DNA of 53,277 nucleotides. It comes from a virus. The notes under the pieces are model-generated. The model was not told the DNA's origin. It did no database searches and saw only the letters and a program-made list of their open reading frames with translations. The stretch spans positions 1 through 53,277 of IMG/VR virus record IMGVR_UViG_3300030104_000348. One strand, 5' to 3'. Both the position numbers and the translations under genes were made by a program. Position 1 is the first letter of the stretch; the number at the start of each line of letters is the position of its first letter. Positions 40,215 through 49,059 of this stretch are shown here, piece by piece.

Positions 40215-42044
40215 TTATTTTTTAGAAGCTAACCCACCACGCTTCATAACTTTTTTCTTTGATTTTTTAGATTTATTCATTAAACCACCTTTTGCACGAA
40301 CATATCCTTGTCCACCTTCTCTTTTAGACCTAGAAACTTCTGCTTTTTGTTCTTCTGTTCTTGAATCTCGTGCCGCTTGTGCCGCTTCTCTATCTGCCTT
40401 TTCTTGTTCTCTTTGTGCTTTATCTTCTAATTGCTTTAAATATGCTTTAGCTGCAGCATCTTGTTGTGCTTTTTCTGCAGCTAATTGTATTACTTTTTTT
40501 CTAGCTATGTCAGCTTCTACTTTATTTTGTTCTTCTTGTAACTTTTTATTAAATAATTCATCATCAGTCATTTCGTTTTCTGTTTTAATTTTTTTAGTTC
40601 TATAAAATTCATCATCAGTTTGACCCATTGGTGGTGATTTTTGTATTTCTACTTTTGGTATTGTTACTCCTGATGTAGTTTCAGTTTTATCTAAAGATGC
40701 AGGGTCTATTTGAGATGGGTCTTGTATAGCTGTTCCACTTGCACCTCCTGCAATTTGAGATGCTGTAGGAACACCTAATTGAAAATCACTTACAGTAGCA
40801 GGAATAATAGATGCACTGCCTACATTTGTTGTACCTGATAATGTACTGCCTACTTTTGCTGTTGTAACTTCTGCAGGTTTTACACTTGAAGTAAAAGTTG
40901 TGCCTGTTGGATATCCTTCTTCTTCGTCTTCAAAACCACCTGCTGCTATTTTAGCTGCATCTTCTAAACTAAAATCTGTAAATGAAATTTGATTACCTGA
41001 TTTATCAAAATTATCAGGGTCTAGTATAGTGTAAGGACTTGGATTATTTAAATTTTGATTGGCTAATTTAATGCTAGGAAATAAAAATCCCGGAACAGGT
41101 CTTCCCATTACTGTATACTTACCATCTTTAATAAACTGAACAGCTTCTTCTGCACTTAATCCTTTTTGTTTCATAACTCTTTGAATAGTATCTACGTAAC
41201 TTTTTATTGTTGTATTTTCTCTTTCTCTCATATTTTTAGGAGACGTTGCATCACCTTCTCTATCTTCAGTTACTTTAGTTGTTTCAACAGTAGTTTCTTT
41301 AGGTGCTGTTTCTTCCACAGCATCAGGGTCTTCCATAGTAAAACCTTTTTCTAATAATTCTTCAACCTTATCTTGGTATGCAGGTAAAGGTTCACCATCT
41401 TTATATGCAACATACTGTATCTCGCCATTAGGTCCTACAAACTTACGTAATTCATCATATTTATATGGTTTTGTTCCTATTAACTCTTCGTATGTTGCAG
41501 GTGTTTCAGGTTCAGGATCACCTTCTTTTGGTTGGTTATAAAATTTAGCTTCTTCATTTGATGGTGGTGGTGACTTTTTAGGTGGGTTTGGTGATGGCTT
41601 TTGAGGTGGAAATACTCCTGTTATCGTTCTTGGTGTTCTTTTAAATTTTGAGTCTACTGTGTAAGTTCCTGTATTAGGATTTACATCTCCACCTGTTTGC
41701 ATTTTTGTTGGTTCATTTTCTATATCTAAATCGTCTATAGTAAAAGGCACATCATCAGGCATTGTAGCTTCTTCTGAGTTACCCATTTGACCCATTTCTT
41801 CCATACGTTTAAGACCTGCTTTAGCTTGTTGTCTTATCATCATAAGTTTTTCTAAACCTATAAACCTAACTACATCTGCAGGAAAGACAAACTCGCCTTC
41901 ACTTAGTTGTGCAGGTATATCATCTCTAACTTCTTCTTGTGCAGAACCTACAGGTACTTCGTTGCCTGATACAGGATCAACTGTGCCACCATCTTGTTCT
42001 AATCCACCTTCTTGAAATAGGCTCATTTGTTGTTGTAAACTCAT
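40215..42044 (-). CDS. Disordered Pro/Glu-rich virion-module protein
   Basis: A 609-aa protein, mostly low-complexity. The N-terminus (GGTVDPVSGNEVPVGSAQEE, then DDIPAQLSEGEFVFPADVVR) is a block I associate with a conserved protein of marine podoviruses next to the portal gene. Residues about 140-180 are Pro/Lys-rich, the centre is Thr/Glu-rich, and residues about 500-590 are Ala/Glu/Gln-rich helices. The C-terminus ends in a Lys-rich GLMNKSKKSKKKVMKRGG stretch that might touch DNA. Role in the virion unknown. Confidence 0.7.
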   Translation of the reverse strand: MSLQQQMSLFQEGGLEQDGGTVDPVSGNEVPVGSAQEEVRDDIPAQLSEGEFVFPADVVRFIGLEKLMMIRQQAKAGLKRMEEMGQMGNSEEATMPDDVPFTIDDLDIENEPTKMQTGGDVNPNTGTYTVDSKFKRTPRTITGVFPPQKPSPNPPKKSPPPSNEEAKFYNQPKEGDPEPETPATYEELIGTKPYKYDELRKFVGPNGEIQYVAYKDGEPLPAYQDKVEELLEKGFTMEDPDAVEETAPKETTVETTKVTEDREGDATSPKNMRERENTTIKSYVDTIQRVMKQKGLSAEEAVQFIKDGKYTVMGRPVPGFLFPSIKLANQNLNNPSPYTILDPDNFDKSGNQISFTDFSLEDAAKIAAGGFEDEEEGYPTGTTFTSSVKPAEVTTAKVGSTLSGTTNVGSASIIPATVSDFQLGVPTASQIAGGASGTAIQDPSQIDPASLDKTETTSGVTIPKVEIQKSPPMGQTDDEFYRTKKIKTENEMTDDELFNKKLQEEQNKVEADIARKKVIQLAAEKAQQDAAAKAYLKQLEDKAQREQEKADREAAQAARDSRTEEQKAEVSRSKREGGQGYVRAKGGLMNKSKKSKKKVMKRGGLASKK

Positions 42045-43357
42045 ATCATACCACCTTTGTATCTATCTAATCTAGGATCACCTTTTGTTTTTGTTTCACT
42101 AAATTTATATTTAACCTGATCTGGTTCTAATAGCATATAGCTATCTGCAAACATATCTAATTTATCCTCTTCTCTTGTATTTTTGTAAATATAAGAATCA
42201 TATCCATTTTTATTTGCTATCTTTTTTATTTTATCAAACCATATTTTACGATCTTCGAAATTAACAATCTTATTTTCTTTACGTCTAGCTTGTTCTTTTA
42301 ATGCACTAAGAACTAAATCTTTCCATAATTTCTCATCCATTTTTTCTGTTACCATTGATTGTTTTATTTTTGGGTCGTAGTTTTTTACAGCCATTTCTGC
42401 TGCATCATCAGACATAAAATATGTTACACCTTCGTATTCTACTTTTGGTTTATTTTTTAAACTTATCATGGCTTCGGCTGTTTGTGTCATAAAATCCATC
42501 ATTGGTTTATCATTAGATGCAACAGTTATATTGTTTAACCAATTTTGAGGACTATAAAATAATCCTACATCAGGAACACGAGCAGGTTTTAAATCATCTG
42601 CAATTTTTAAAGGAAAGGTTCTTTGTCCTATAGCTTTTATATCTTTTCCTTCAAGTTCTAAAGTAGGTTTATTTGTAACATCTGCTACTCTATATTTCAT
42701 TATATTTACAGTATCTGCTTGTCCTTTTGTACCTACATGTATTCCAAAATCAGATTCACCCATTAAATTAAACTTATCTCCTTCTATTTCTCCTTTACCT
42801 AAATGATATACATTTTTTGTATATGTTGTTGTAGGTTTTAATTTTTCTTTTTTAATTTTAATACTAACTTTTTCTTTTTTTGGTTTAATACTAACTTCTT
42901 CTTTTGGTAAAGATTTTTTTATTCCTGTTTGTAATCCCTTAACTAATGCTTTACCTGAAATAAATCCACTAATTATTTCTCCTGTCATTTGTGCAGGATC
43001 ACTAGCATTTGAAGGTATACCTATTGAATTTAACATCTGATCAAATTTAGCCCTACCAAATTTTTGTTGTAAAAAATCTATCTGTGGTTGTACAGATGTT
43101 GCAATAGCAGATATGTTTTTTGAACCATAGTTTATTGCTAAATCATTTACAAGTTTATTTAATTCTAATAAATCAGAAGGTATAGCTGCTGTGCCTACAG
43201 CAACCCCAATACCTGCTTTCTTCATTCCTTCTGCTTGTTTTTTAGCAAAATCTTTAAAAGAACCTTGTTCTCCTCTTGCAAATTTACCACCCAGAGCATA
43301 TTCAGGCAAAAGTTTATTTATTTGTGCACGTATTTGTTCTTGTGATGGACTAGCCAT
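42041..43357 (-). CDS. Virion-module protein with ADP-ribosyltransferase-like domain
   Basis: A 438-aa protein with an N-terminal helical part (1-150), a Lys-rich linker (about 152-178) and a C-terminal domain (180-420) resembling the mono-ADP-ribosyltransferase fold found in phage polyvalent proteins. Matching features are VYHLGKG (183-189) with the Tyr-His of the first motif, SDFGIHVGTKGQADT (202-216), PDVGLFYSPQNWLNNI (262-277) and NGYDSYIYKNTREE followed by SYMLLEPDQVKY (384-417). I read these as the NAD-binding core, but cannot align them formally. Encoded between portal and scaffold, the protein could enter the cell with the DNA, as T4 Alt does, and modify host proteins. Confidence 0.65.
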   Translation of the reverse strand: MASPSQEQIRAQINKLLPEYALGGKFARGEQGSFKDFAKKQAEGMKKAGIGVAVGTAAIPSDLLELNKLVNDLAINYGSKNISAIATSVQPQIDFLQQKFGRAKFDQMLNSIGIPSNASDPAQMTGEIISGFISGKALVKGLQTGIKKSLPKEEVSIKPKKEKVSIKIKKEKLKPTTTYTKNVYHLGKGEIEGDKFNLMGESDFGIHVGTKGQADTVNIMKYRVADVTNKPTLELEGKDIKAIGQRTFPLKIADDLKPARVPDVGLFYSPQNWLNNITVASNDKPMMDFMTQTAEAMISLKNKPKVEYEGVTYFMSDDAAEMAVKNYDPKIKQSMVTEKMDEKLWKDLVLSALKEQARRKENKIVNFEDRKIWFDKIKKIANKNGYDSYIYKNTREEDKLDMFADSYMLLEPDQVKYKFSETKTKGDPRLDRYKGGMI

Positions 43358-43556
43358 TTACCTCATCTCTTAATAATTTAAGTCTACGTAAAGATGCTAT
43401 TGCACCTTGTGATCTATACATTAAAATACTATTATCAGATTGTTCTAATGCTTTATGTTGTTGTACTATTAATTGTTCTATATAGTTACTGAACGCTTCC
43501 CATTGGTGGTTGTTGTTCACCAACGGTTTCAGTTTGCTGAGTATTTGCTTGTCCAC
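43350..43556 (-). CDS. Small protein beside the portal gene
   Basis: A 68-aa helical protein (MDKQILSKLKPLVNNNHQWE...) whose gene overlaps the end of the portal gene by 71 bases in another frame and the next gene by 8. The pattern with FSNYIEQLIVQQHKAL and SLRRLKLLRDEV is seen in small phage proteins after portal genes. Function unknown. Confidence 0.65.
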   Translation of the reverse strand: MDKQILSKLKPLVNNNHQWEAFSNYIEQLIVQQHKALEQSDNSILMYRSQGAIASLRRLKLLRDEVNG

Positions 43557-45627
43557 TGTCTTGAGGTACTCCTGTAAATCCTTGTTCTCCCGGAATAGGT
43601 GCTTGTCCTGTTCCTATTGTTCCACCACCTGCTCCTGTTGGATCGCTAGGGTCTGCTCCTGCAGGTGCTTGTTGCTGTGGTGGTTGTTGTGGCATAGGTT
43701 GTTGGAAGCCCTTCATTAGTTCTGCCTGTATTGCTGCATCATTCATGTTGTTTGTTACCTTATCAGGATCAAGGTCTAATGACTTAGCAATCTCTCTTAT
43801 AACATATTGAAACTTAGCAAAAGGTGCTAAAGCAGGATTTGCTGCAACTTGTAAAAATTGCATCAGTCTTTGTGACCTAACTTCGTTAGCCATTAGACTT
43901 TCTGTTCCTCTTGCTTTAACTTCTAAATCACCTTTTATTTCAGAGTTATAATCAAACTGCATATTAAATCTAAATAAACCTTCACCTAAAGGTCTTAACA
44001 AATAGTCATCAACATTTTTAATAACTGTTTTTATACTACCACTTGCTGCATTCATTAACATAGATATACCACTTGCAGTTCTACCCACACCTGTGACACC
44101 TGTTTGTCCATGAGCAAATGATGGCAATCCTGTTGATTCATCTGATAACTGTCTTGCTTTATCAAACAACTGTAAATTTTCATTTGACACATTTGGAAAC
44201 TTCGTACCAAAAATAGCTTGACCCGGTGCTCCACCTTGTCTTCTAAATATTTTACCCGGATATACAGACAAGTCCTGTCCCGGAACTAAATTAGTTTCAT
44301 CTACTTCTATTAACATATTACCTGATAACACAGCGTTATCTACAGCCATTCTCATAAATCCATTCATTAATGTCTGTGTATCATCCATGTTTTCGGCTAT
44401 ACCCACACCAAAAAATGAATATGGATTAAGTTCATAAGGTGCAGCTACATAAGGTATCTTAGCAGGTTTAAATGGATTAAGAACCATACGTAATAGTTTA
44501 CCGTTACATATCCATGCATTTATTTGTAGTTCATCAAAGTCTCGTAATTCTTTTGGTATTTCTACATTCTGTTCTTCTAACATATCGGTATCACACATAC
44601 CCCAATACTCAAGAACTTCATATCTTTCAATTCCATATTCAGGTGCATAGTCTGCTAAATCATCTTCCCAAGATTCTTTAGTATAATTTTCTCCTTCCTC
44701 TATTGCATCTTCTATTACGCTATCTCTAAAGTGAGGTCTTCTTTTTAAACTACGTAGTTGACTTCTTGACATTTTATGTCTTTCAATAACGTATGTTACC
44801 TCATCCATATTGTTTGCATCAGGATCAGGATAAAAATTCCAAACAGATACATGATTAACTTGTGGAACTGTTTTAAATAAAGGACTATAATCACCCTCAT
44901 CATTCCAATTAGGGTATTCTTTATCTATAGCAAAAGGTCCTTTCATTACACCTGTGCCAAACAATGCCATTTCAAAAGCTGTACTTCTTAAATGTTTATT
45001 AGCACCTGACTCTTGTAATTGATCGTGTATTTTCTTTTCCATACTTTTTGCTGCAATCATTGCAGGACTAAAAGTTACAGATGTTGGTGTTGTTCCTGCA
45101 CCCTCTTTTAAACCTTCTATATCTGATAACTTTTCTTTTAAAGGACCTAGTTGTTCTTTTAAACTTCTTTCTGTAGCACCTGCAGGTAATTTTTTACCAT
45201 CATCAGCATATCCATAAGGAGATTGTAATTCTTCAGGTTCTTTAAGTTCATCTGGTTGTTTTGGATCAAAATGTACATCTCCTACTACACCTTCAGGTAG
45301 TTCCGTAGGTTCTATACTTAAAGGAAATTTATTATTAGAAAACAATACATCTACAATTTGTCCATAAGCAGCAAGTGTTTTTGTTTTAGTTACTTTTATA
45401 AAAACTCTAGATTTTTCTGCTTCTGTAAATTGTACGTCTGAACCATAGATACCTCTGTAGTTTCTATAAGAACGTAACCATCTTGATTCATCGTTTTCTC
45501 TGTATTTATCAGCACGATGATATTTTTCCATTATAAATGGTATTATGCCTGATTCATCTGTTTGTGTATCTTTACCATCTTCTAAAGATATAGCTTCATC
45601 TTCGATAATAATTTCTTCTTCTGCCAT
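43486..45627 (-). CDS. Portal protein
   Basis: A 713-aa portal protein, forming the dodecameric DNA gate at one head vertex. It has the typical helical N-terminal part (KYRENDESRWLRSYRNYRGI), the clip/wing section (WNFYPDPDANNMDEVTYVIE) and the LPSFAHGQTGVTGVGRTASG region near residue 505, seen in P22-like and marine podoviral portals. The C-terminal 70 residues are Pro/Gln/Gly-rich and disordered. It lies directly after TerL. Confidence 0.9.
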   Translation of the reverse strand: MAEEEIIIEDEAISLEDGKDTQTDESGIIPFIMEKYHRADKYRENDESRWLRSYRNYRGIYGSDVQFTEAEKSRVFIKVTKTKTLAAYGQIVDVLFSNNKFPLSIEPTELPEGVVGDVHFDPKQPDELKEPEELQSPYGYADDGKKLPAGATERSLKEQLGPLKEKLSDIEGLKEGAGTTPTSVTFSPAMIAAKSMEKKIHDQLQESGANKHLRSTAFEMALFGTGVMKGPFAIDKEYPNWNDEGDYSPLFKTVPQVNHVSVWNFYPDPDANNMDEVTYVIERHKMSRSQLRSLKRRPHFRDSVIEDAIEEGENYTKESWEDDLADYAPEYGIERYEVLEYWGMCDTDMLEEQNVEIPKELRDFDELQINAWICNGKLLRMVLNPFKPAKIPYVAAPYELNPYSFFGVGIAENMDDTQTLMNGFMRMAVDNAVLSGNMLIEVDETNLVPGQDLSVYPGKIFRRQGGAPGQAIFGTKFPNVSNENLQLFDKARQLSDESTGLPSFAHGQTGVTGVGRTASGISMLMNAASGSIKTVIKNVDDYLLRPLGEGLFRFNMQFDYNSEIKGDLEVKARGTESLMANEVRSQRLMQFLQVAANPALAPFAKFQYVIREIAKSLDLDPDKVTNNMNDAAIQAELMKGFQQPMPQQPPQQQAPAGADPSDPTGAGGGTIGTGQAPIPGEQGFTGVPQDSGQANTQQTETVGEQQPPMGSVQ

Positions 45628-45636
45628 AATTTTTCC

Positions 45637-47196
45637 TTAATATCCAAATGTTGTATCTGCTATAGGCATACTACTTGTGGGAGTACCCATAGGATCATAA
45701 TCAAATATACTAAATCTAGGTCTTGACATAATGCCATACCTTAATGCATCATATAAGTGATCTTCAGATTTAGTATCTACATCTTCAGGATTTTTCTTAT
45801 CCAATGGTATTGCAGGTATTTGTGATATTAAATTTACACAGTTATTAAAAAACACTAATCTTGGTTCTTCTGTAAACTCATCTACCTGTAATCTTCTATG
45901 CAACTCGTTCTTACCTGATACACGAGAACCTTTACTTCTATCTGATGGTCTCCATCTACAACCTCGTATAATCATTTGTTCTGCTAGTGAAGGACCTGTA
46001 TCACCTCTTTTATGCCATAAACTAGAGTCTAATACTCCATACTTCATATTACCATCACCTGATTCTAAATCTAAAACCATATCTGCTAAGTCTGTCGCAA
46101 GAACCTTTGATACATAAAGTTCACGATATACCACAAGTTGTTCAGCAGGTGAAACAGCAAACCAAACAACCCCTGAATAACTGCCGTAACCATAGTCACA
46201 AGCACGAAACTTAACCCAATTGTTAGGGATACTATAAGGCTCAACAACATGTATATCCCTGTTAAATTCAGTAAATGCTGCACCTTCTTTAATATCCCAA
46301 TCACCTTCCAAGAGTTGTCTTCTCTGTTGTTCAGGAAGGGAAAGTAGCATTGCTTCATAGTCTCCACTTTCTGCGAGGTATGGATTATCAGATAATCTTG
46401 CAGGAATAAATCTCCGTTTAAATAAGGATTTTCCTGCTTTTCTATGTCCTGCAGGGTACTTAAGAATTTCTCCTGTTTCAATATCTGTTGCATCAAATGC
46501 GTTTCCATAAGGTGCTTGGTCAATAAACATTTTCTTAACCCAATGATGTCCTATGCCACCCGGGTTAGTTGTTGCTCTCATAAATATTGGCAAGTCAGGT
46601 GCTGTAGAACGTAAACGTGAACGCATATAATTCCAAGCAAAAGAACTTCCCCATTGTGTTAATTCATCAAAGCCTATCCAACTAAAAGCCAAACCTTGAT
46701 AACGCATAACATCTTCATCTCTATCAAGATAAGACATCCACAATCTTGCACCTGATGGTGCTACCCATTGCATTTTTCTTTCATACCACTTTATACCCTT
46801 CCATACTTTTGGGTATAACTCTTGAGATTTAAATATAAGTTCTCTTAGTTCTTCTGTAGTATGTCTTAAAAGTAATCCACTAAACTGTGGATGACCCATA
46901 TATCTAAGAGGATCAGCTAACATAGCAAACGACTTGCCACCACCTGCTGAACCACCATATAAAACTTCTCTTTCAGATGCAGCAAGAAACTCTGTTTGAG
47001 GACCTTTGTTAGGTGCAAATACTATATTTTGTTCTTCAATAGTAGGTTTTTCAACACCCTCAACTATAGTGTTAGTTAGTGTAGGTTTTTGCTCCTGTTC
47101 TAGTTTCTTCGATTTCTTTCGCTTTGAAGATCGCCTTTTCTGCATATTCTGCCCACTTGCGTAGGCTTCTAACTGTGTTCTTACGTTTCTGCTCAT
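45637..47196 (-). CDS. Terminase large subunit
   Basis: A 519-aa packaging motor. Walker A is GGSAGGGKS (81-89), Walker B FSWIGFDELT (171-180) with D177/E178. The nuclease Asp residues are likely in FRACDYGYGSYSG, KYGVLDSSLW and YDALRYG. The first 60 residues are Lys/Arg-rich and overlap the upstream gene by 125 bases; an alternative ATG at 47145 would shorten that. Group assignment by phylogeny would indicate the packaging mode. Confidence 0.93.
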   Translation of the reverse strand: MSRNVRTQLEAYASGQNMQKRRSSKRKKSKKLEQEQKPTLTNTIVEGVEKPTIEEQNIVFAPNKGPQTEFLAASEREVLYGGSAGGGKSFAMLADPLRYMGHPQFSGLLLRHTTEELRELIFKSQELYPKVWKGIKWYERKMQWVAPSGARLWMSYLDRDEDVMRYQGLAFSWIGFDELTQWGSSFAWNYMRSRLRSTAPDLPIFMRATTNPGGIGHHWVKKMFIDQAPYGNAFDATDIETGEILKYPAGHRKAGKSLFKRRFIPARLSDNPYLAESGDYEAMLLSLPEQQRRQLLEGDWDIKEGAAFTEFNRDIHVVEPYSIPNNWVKFRACDYGYGSYSGVVWFAVSPAEQLVVYRELYVSKVLATDLADMVLDLESGDGNMKYGVLDSSLWHKRGDTGPSLAEQMIIRGCRWRPSDRSKGSRVSGKNELHRRLQVDEFTEEPRLVFFNNCVNLISQIPAIPLDKKNPEDVDTKSEDHLYDALRYGIMSRPRFSIFDYDPMGTPTSSMPIADTTFGY

Positions 47197-47476
47197 GCTG
47201 TAATCTTTTTCTTAATCCTACGTGTGATATATACCTGCCTGTTTGTGTTGTAAGCCAATTAGCTACTTCCCTGTAAGAATACTGTTTTATATAAATTCTT
47301 GCAATTTCTAATTTATCTAATTCTTCTTGTACAGGATTTAGTATATAAGAATCATCTTTATCTTGCACATAACCAAAAGGTATTGTTCTTGCAATTCGTG
47401 GAATAGAAATCCACTCATCCTCTTCTTTTATATCTGTTGGTTGTGGTAATTCCCACTTACCTGCACTTCTAGTCAT
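47072..47476 (-). CDS. HTH-type protein between terminase genes
   Basis: A 134-aa basic protein. Residues 50-100 (LEIARIYIKQYSYREVANWL, then TGRYISHVGLRKRLQ) form a helix-turn-helix like the DNA-binding end of serine recombinases. It lies between TerS and TerL and overlaps both. It could be a second packaging-site recognition subunit or a DNA-binding regulator. From memory, marine podoviruses often carry such a gene at this place. Confidence 0.7.
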   Translation of the reverse strand: MTRSAGKWELPQPTDIKEEDEWISIPRIARTIPFGYVQDKDDSYILNPVQEELDKLEIARIYIKQYSYREVANWLTTQTGRYISHVGLRKRLQHEQKRKNTVRSLRKWAEYAEKAIFKAKEIEETRTGAKTYTN

Positions 47477-47843
47477 CGTCTTCTACAGGTTTTTTAGTAG
47501 GCATAAGCATAACACCACCTGATGCTTCTACTTGAACCTTTTCTGTTTTTATCAAACCTGTTCTATCTAGTAATTCTTTGGCTGCCGTCATTTTATCTCG
47601 TATACCTAATTCTGTAGGATCAACTAATCCACCCACCATAGCCATTGCTGCACGAGGTGCATTACTAGCCATGTATAGTTGCGTAGCTTCAAATATTTCG
47701 TCTTTTATCCCTTTTATTATTTCTTGATTGTTTGTATTAGGTGAATACCCTGCGATAATTTTAGCATCTTTAATATTGCCATTTGCTTCTGCAAATAGTG
47801 CATCAATAAATTTTTGCTGTCTTTCAGTTAATTTTCTAGCCAT
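47469..47843 (-). CDS. Terminase small subunit
   Basis: A 124-aa protein with the Terminase_2-like start LTERQQKFIDALFAEANGNI followed by AKIIAGYS, the helix-turn-helix that recognises the packaging site. The middle is helical and the C-terminus (VQVEASGGVMLMPTKKPVED) resembles the TerL-contacting tail. It overlaps neighbours by 8 bases on both sides. Confidence 0.85.
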   Translation of the reverse strand: MARKLTERQQKFIDALFAEANGNIKDAKIIAGYSPNTNNQEIIKGIKDEIFEATQLYMASNAPRAAMAMVGGLVDPTELGIRDKMTAAKELLDRTGLIKTEKVQVEASGGVMLMPTKKPVEDDD

Positions 47844-47991
47844 GTTTTATAAACTTTCTTTCTCTAGGTTTAAAAAACTCTTTTAAGTTTTCTATGTGTT
47901 TTTTTCTTATTTTTTGTTTTTTTAACTCAAGCCTACTGCTTTCATACGAGATATAAGTCTGTCTGCTCGATTTGTTACCTGTTTGTACCAT
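47836..47991 (-). CDS. Possible small basic protein between lysozyme and TerS
   Basis: An in-frame ORF of about 51 aa ending RERKFIKHG, Lys/Arg-rich and helical (KKQKIRKKHIENLKEFFKPR). Its C-terminal half fills the gap between lysozyme and TerS; its N-terminal half overlaps the lysozyme gene. The start is uncertain: ATG at 47991 (no good ribosome site) or 48027. The ending resembles short phage proteins in this place. Confidence 0.4.
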   Translation of the reverse strand: MVQTGNKSSRQTYISYESSRLELKKQKIRKKHIENLKEFFKPRERKFIKHG

Positions 47992-48377
47992 CTTGAATCT
48001 TTCATTTGGTTTGCAGTTTCTAACCAATCACCATCTTTAATAGCCTGTATCATCTTTTTAAATTTAGATAGTCTTGGTCTGCCCATATTAAACATCATAT
48101 TAGCTGTAATTAATTTTACCTCTTCTGGAAGATTAGTCCAATCAACAAATAATATTTTACATTCATCAACTGTTACTTGGATATCTTGTTCAAAGACTTC
48201 GTTAACCCTAATTTCATCCACCACTGTTCCCACTTCTTTTTGGTATTCTGGGTCTCTTTCAGTAACGAGATGTCCGATGCCAAACGTAGGTAAGCCAAGG
48301 TGGTCCAAATATATTTCGTATTTACATCCTTCATCTATTTTTAATTCCTCTCTTAGTCTGTCGGTAAATGTTTCCAT
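47922..48377 (-). CDS. GH24 lysozyme (T4 type endolysin)
   Basis: A 151-aa phage lysozyme that cuts the glycan backbone of peptidoglycan. The catalytic triad is read as Glu16 (KIDEGCK), Asp25 (YLDHLG) and Thr31 (PTFGIGHL), matching E11-D20-T26 of T4 lysozyme with the same spacing. The C-terminal region has ANMMFNMGRPRLSKF, another family landmark. No signal peptide, so it needs a holin; three small membrane proteins and a 3TM holin-like protein are encoded just upstream. Confidence 0.92.
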   Translation of the reverse strand: METFTDRLREELKIDEGCKYEIYLDHLGLPTFGIGHLVTERDPEYQKEVGTVVDEIRVNEVFEQDIQVTVDECKILFVDWTNLPEEVKLITANMMFNMGRPRLSKFKKMIQAIKDGDWLETANQMKDSRWYKQVTNRADRLISRMKAVGLS

Positions 48378-48625
48378 TAATTATCCTTTTTATTATGTAG
48401 TTGAAACAAAGACTCTATTTTTTTCTCTGTTTCTTTTACTGAACTTTCAGTTCTTACTGAACTTACAAAATTATTTTGTATTTTTTCATTTGCACTTTTA
48501 CAGTCTTCTTCTAACTTATTGACATCTTTTCTTAATGTAGTTACTTCGGTATGTAATTTAACGGCTACAACTAAAGCACCTAGAAAAAATATTAGTTGTT
48601 CCCAATATTGTAAAATCCCCTGCAT
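48377..48625 (-). CDS. Small membrane protein with coiled coil
   Basis: An 82-aa protein with one N-terminal transmembrane helix (about 8-25, YWEQLIFFLGALVVAV) and a long coiled coil (LRKDVNKLEEDCKSANEKIQ). It directly precedes the lysozyme and overlaps it by one base. The layout suits an inner-membrane spanin or a holin regulator; no lipobox partner was found. Confidence 0.65.
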   Translation of the reverse strand: MQGILQYWEQLIFFLGALVVAVKLHTEVTTLRKDVNKLEEDCKSANEKIQNNFVSSVRTESSVKETEKKIESLFQLHNKKDN

Positions 48626-48631
48626 AAAAAT

Positions 48632-48808
48632 TTAATGTTTTTTTGTTTTAAGTCTCTCATTTTCTTTTAATAATATATAATAGGCTTTTGTTAATTCTTT
48701 ATTGTCTTCTTTTAGTACATATATAGTTTGCTGTGCAACTAAAAGTTCTCTTCTTATTATTTCTTCAAATGTATCTTCGTGGTTATTCCACCCATTTGCT
48801 TCAATCAC
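48632..48808 (-). CDS. Small coiled-coil protein with GTG start
   Basis: A 58-aa ORF (starting with GTG, then IEANGWNNHEDTFEEIIRRE) that fills the gap between two small membrane proteins. The GTG overlaps the TGA stop of the upstream gene as GTGA, as at many junctions here. The second half is coiled coil (VLKEDNKELTKAYYILLKEN). There is no membrane segment. A non-ATG start explains why simple ORF searches miss it. Confidence 0.6.
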   Translation of the reverse strand: MIEANGWNNHEDTFEEIIRRELLVAQQTIYVLKEDNKELTKAYYILLKENERLKTKKH

Positions 48809-49059
48809 TTCTTACTACCTAAAGCACTAAAACCGAAGTATGCTCCAACCAGTCCACACATTGAAATATATTGTGTCATAAGTATACTTTCTGCTTCTGC
48901 GAGTCTGTCTGGGAATGCCAAAGTCAGGATAGTGGTAATACCCATAAGAATAATTAAAACCCATGCCATTCTCCTTTTGTTTACCTGATATGCTATTTTA
49001 TCAGGTATTAAATCATTACTACTGCATTTGCAGTTTTCTTTGCCACACGCACAGGTCAC
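48805..49059 (-). CDS. Holin-like protein with Cys-rich N-terminus
   Basis: An 84-aa protein with two hydrophobic segments (about 32-49, WVLIILMGITTILTLAF; and 60-80, LMTQYISMCGLVGAYFGFSA). The first 13 residues carry CACGKENCKC, four closely spaced cysteines that could bind a metal. The overall layout suits a class II-type holin. It is two genes upstream of the lysozyme. The Cys motif is unusual in a holin and may sense redox or metals. Confidence 0.6.
   Translation of the reverse strand: MTCACGKENCKCSSNDLIPDKIAYQVNKRRMAWVLIILMGITTILTLAFPDRLAEAESILMTQYISMCGLVGAYFGFSALGSKK

Noticed and set aside
46086-46523. 145-codon - strand frame inside TerL
   Set aside because: Fully nested in the terminase gene with low-quality composition; TerL motifs are intact in the other frame.
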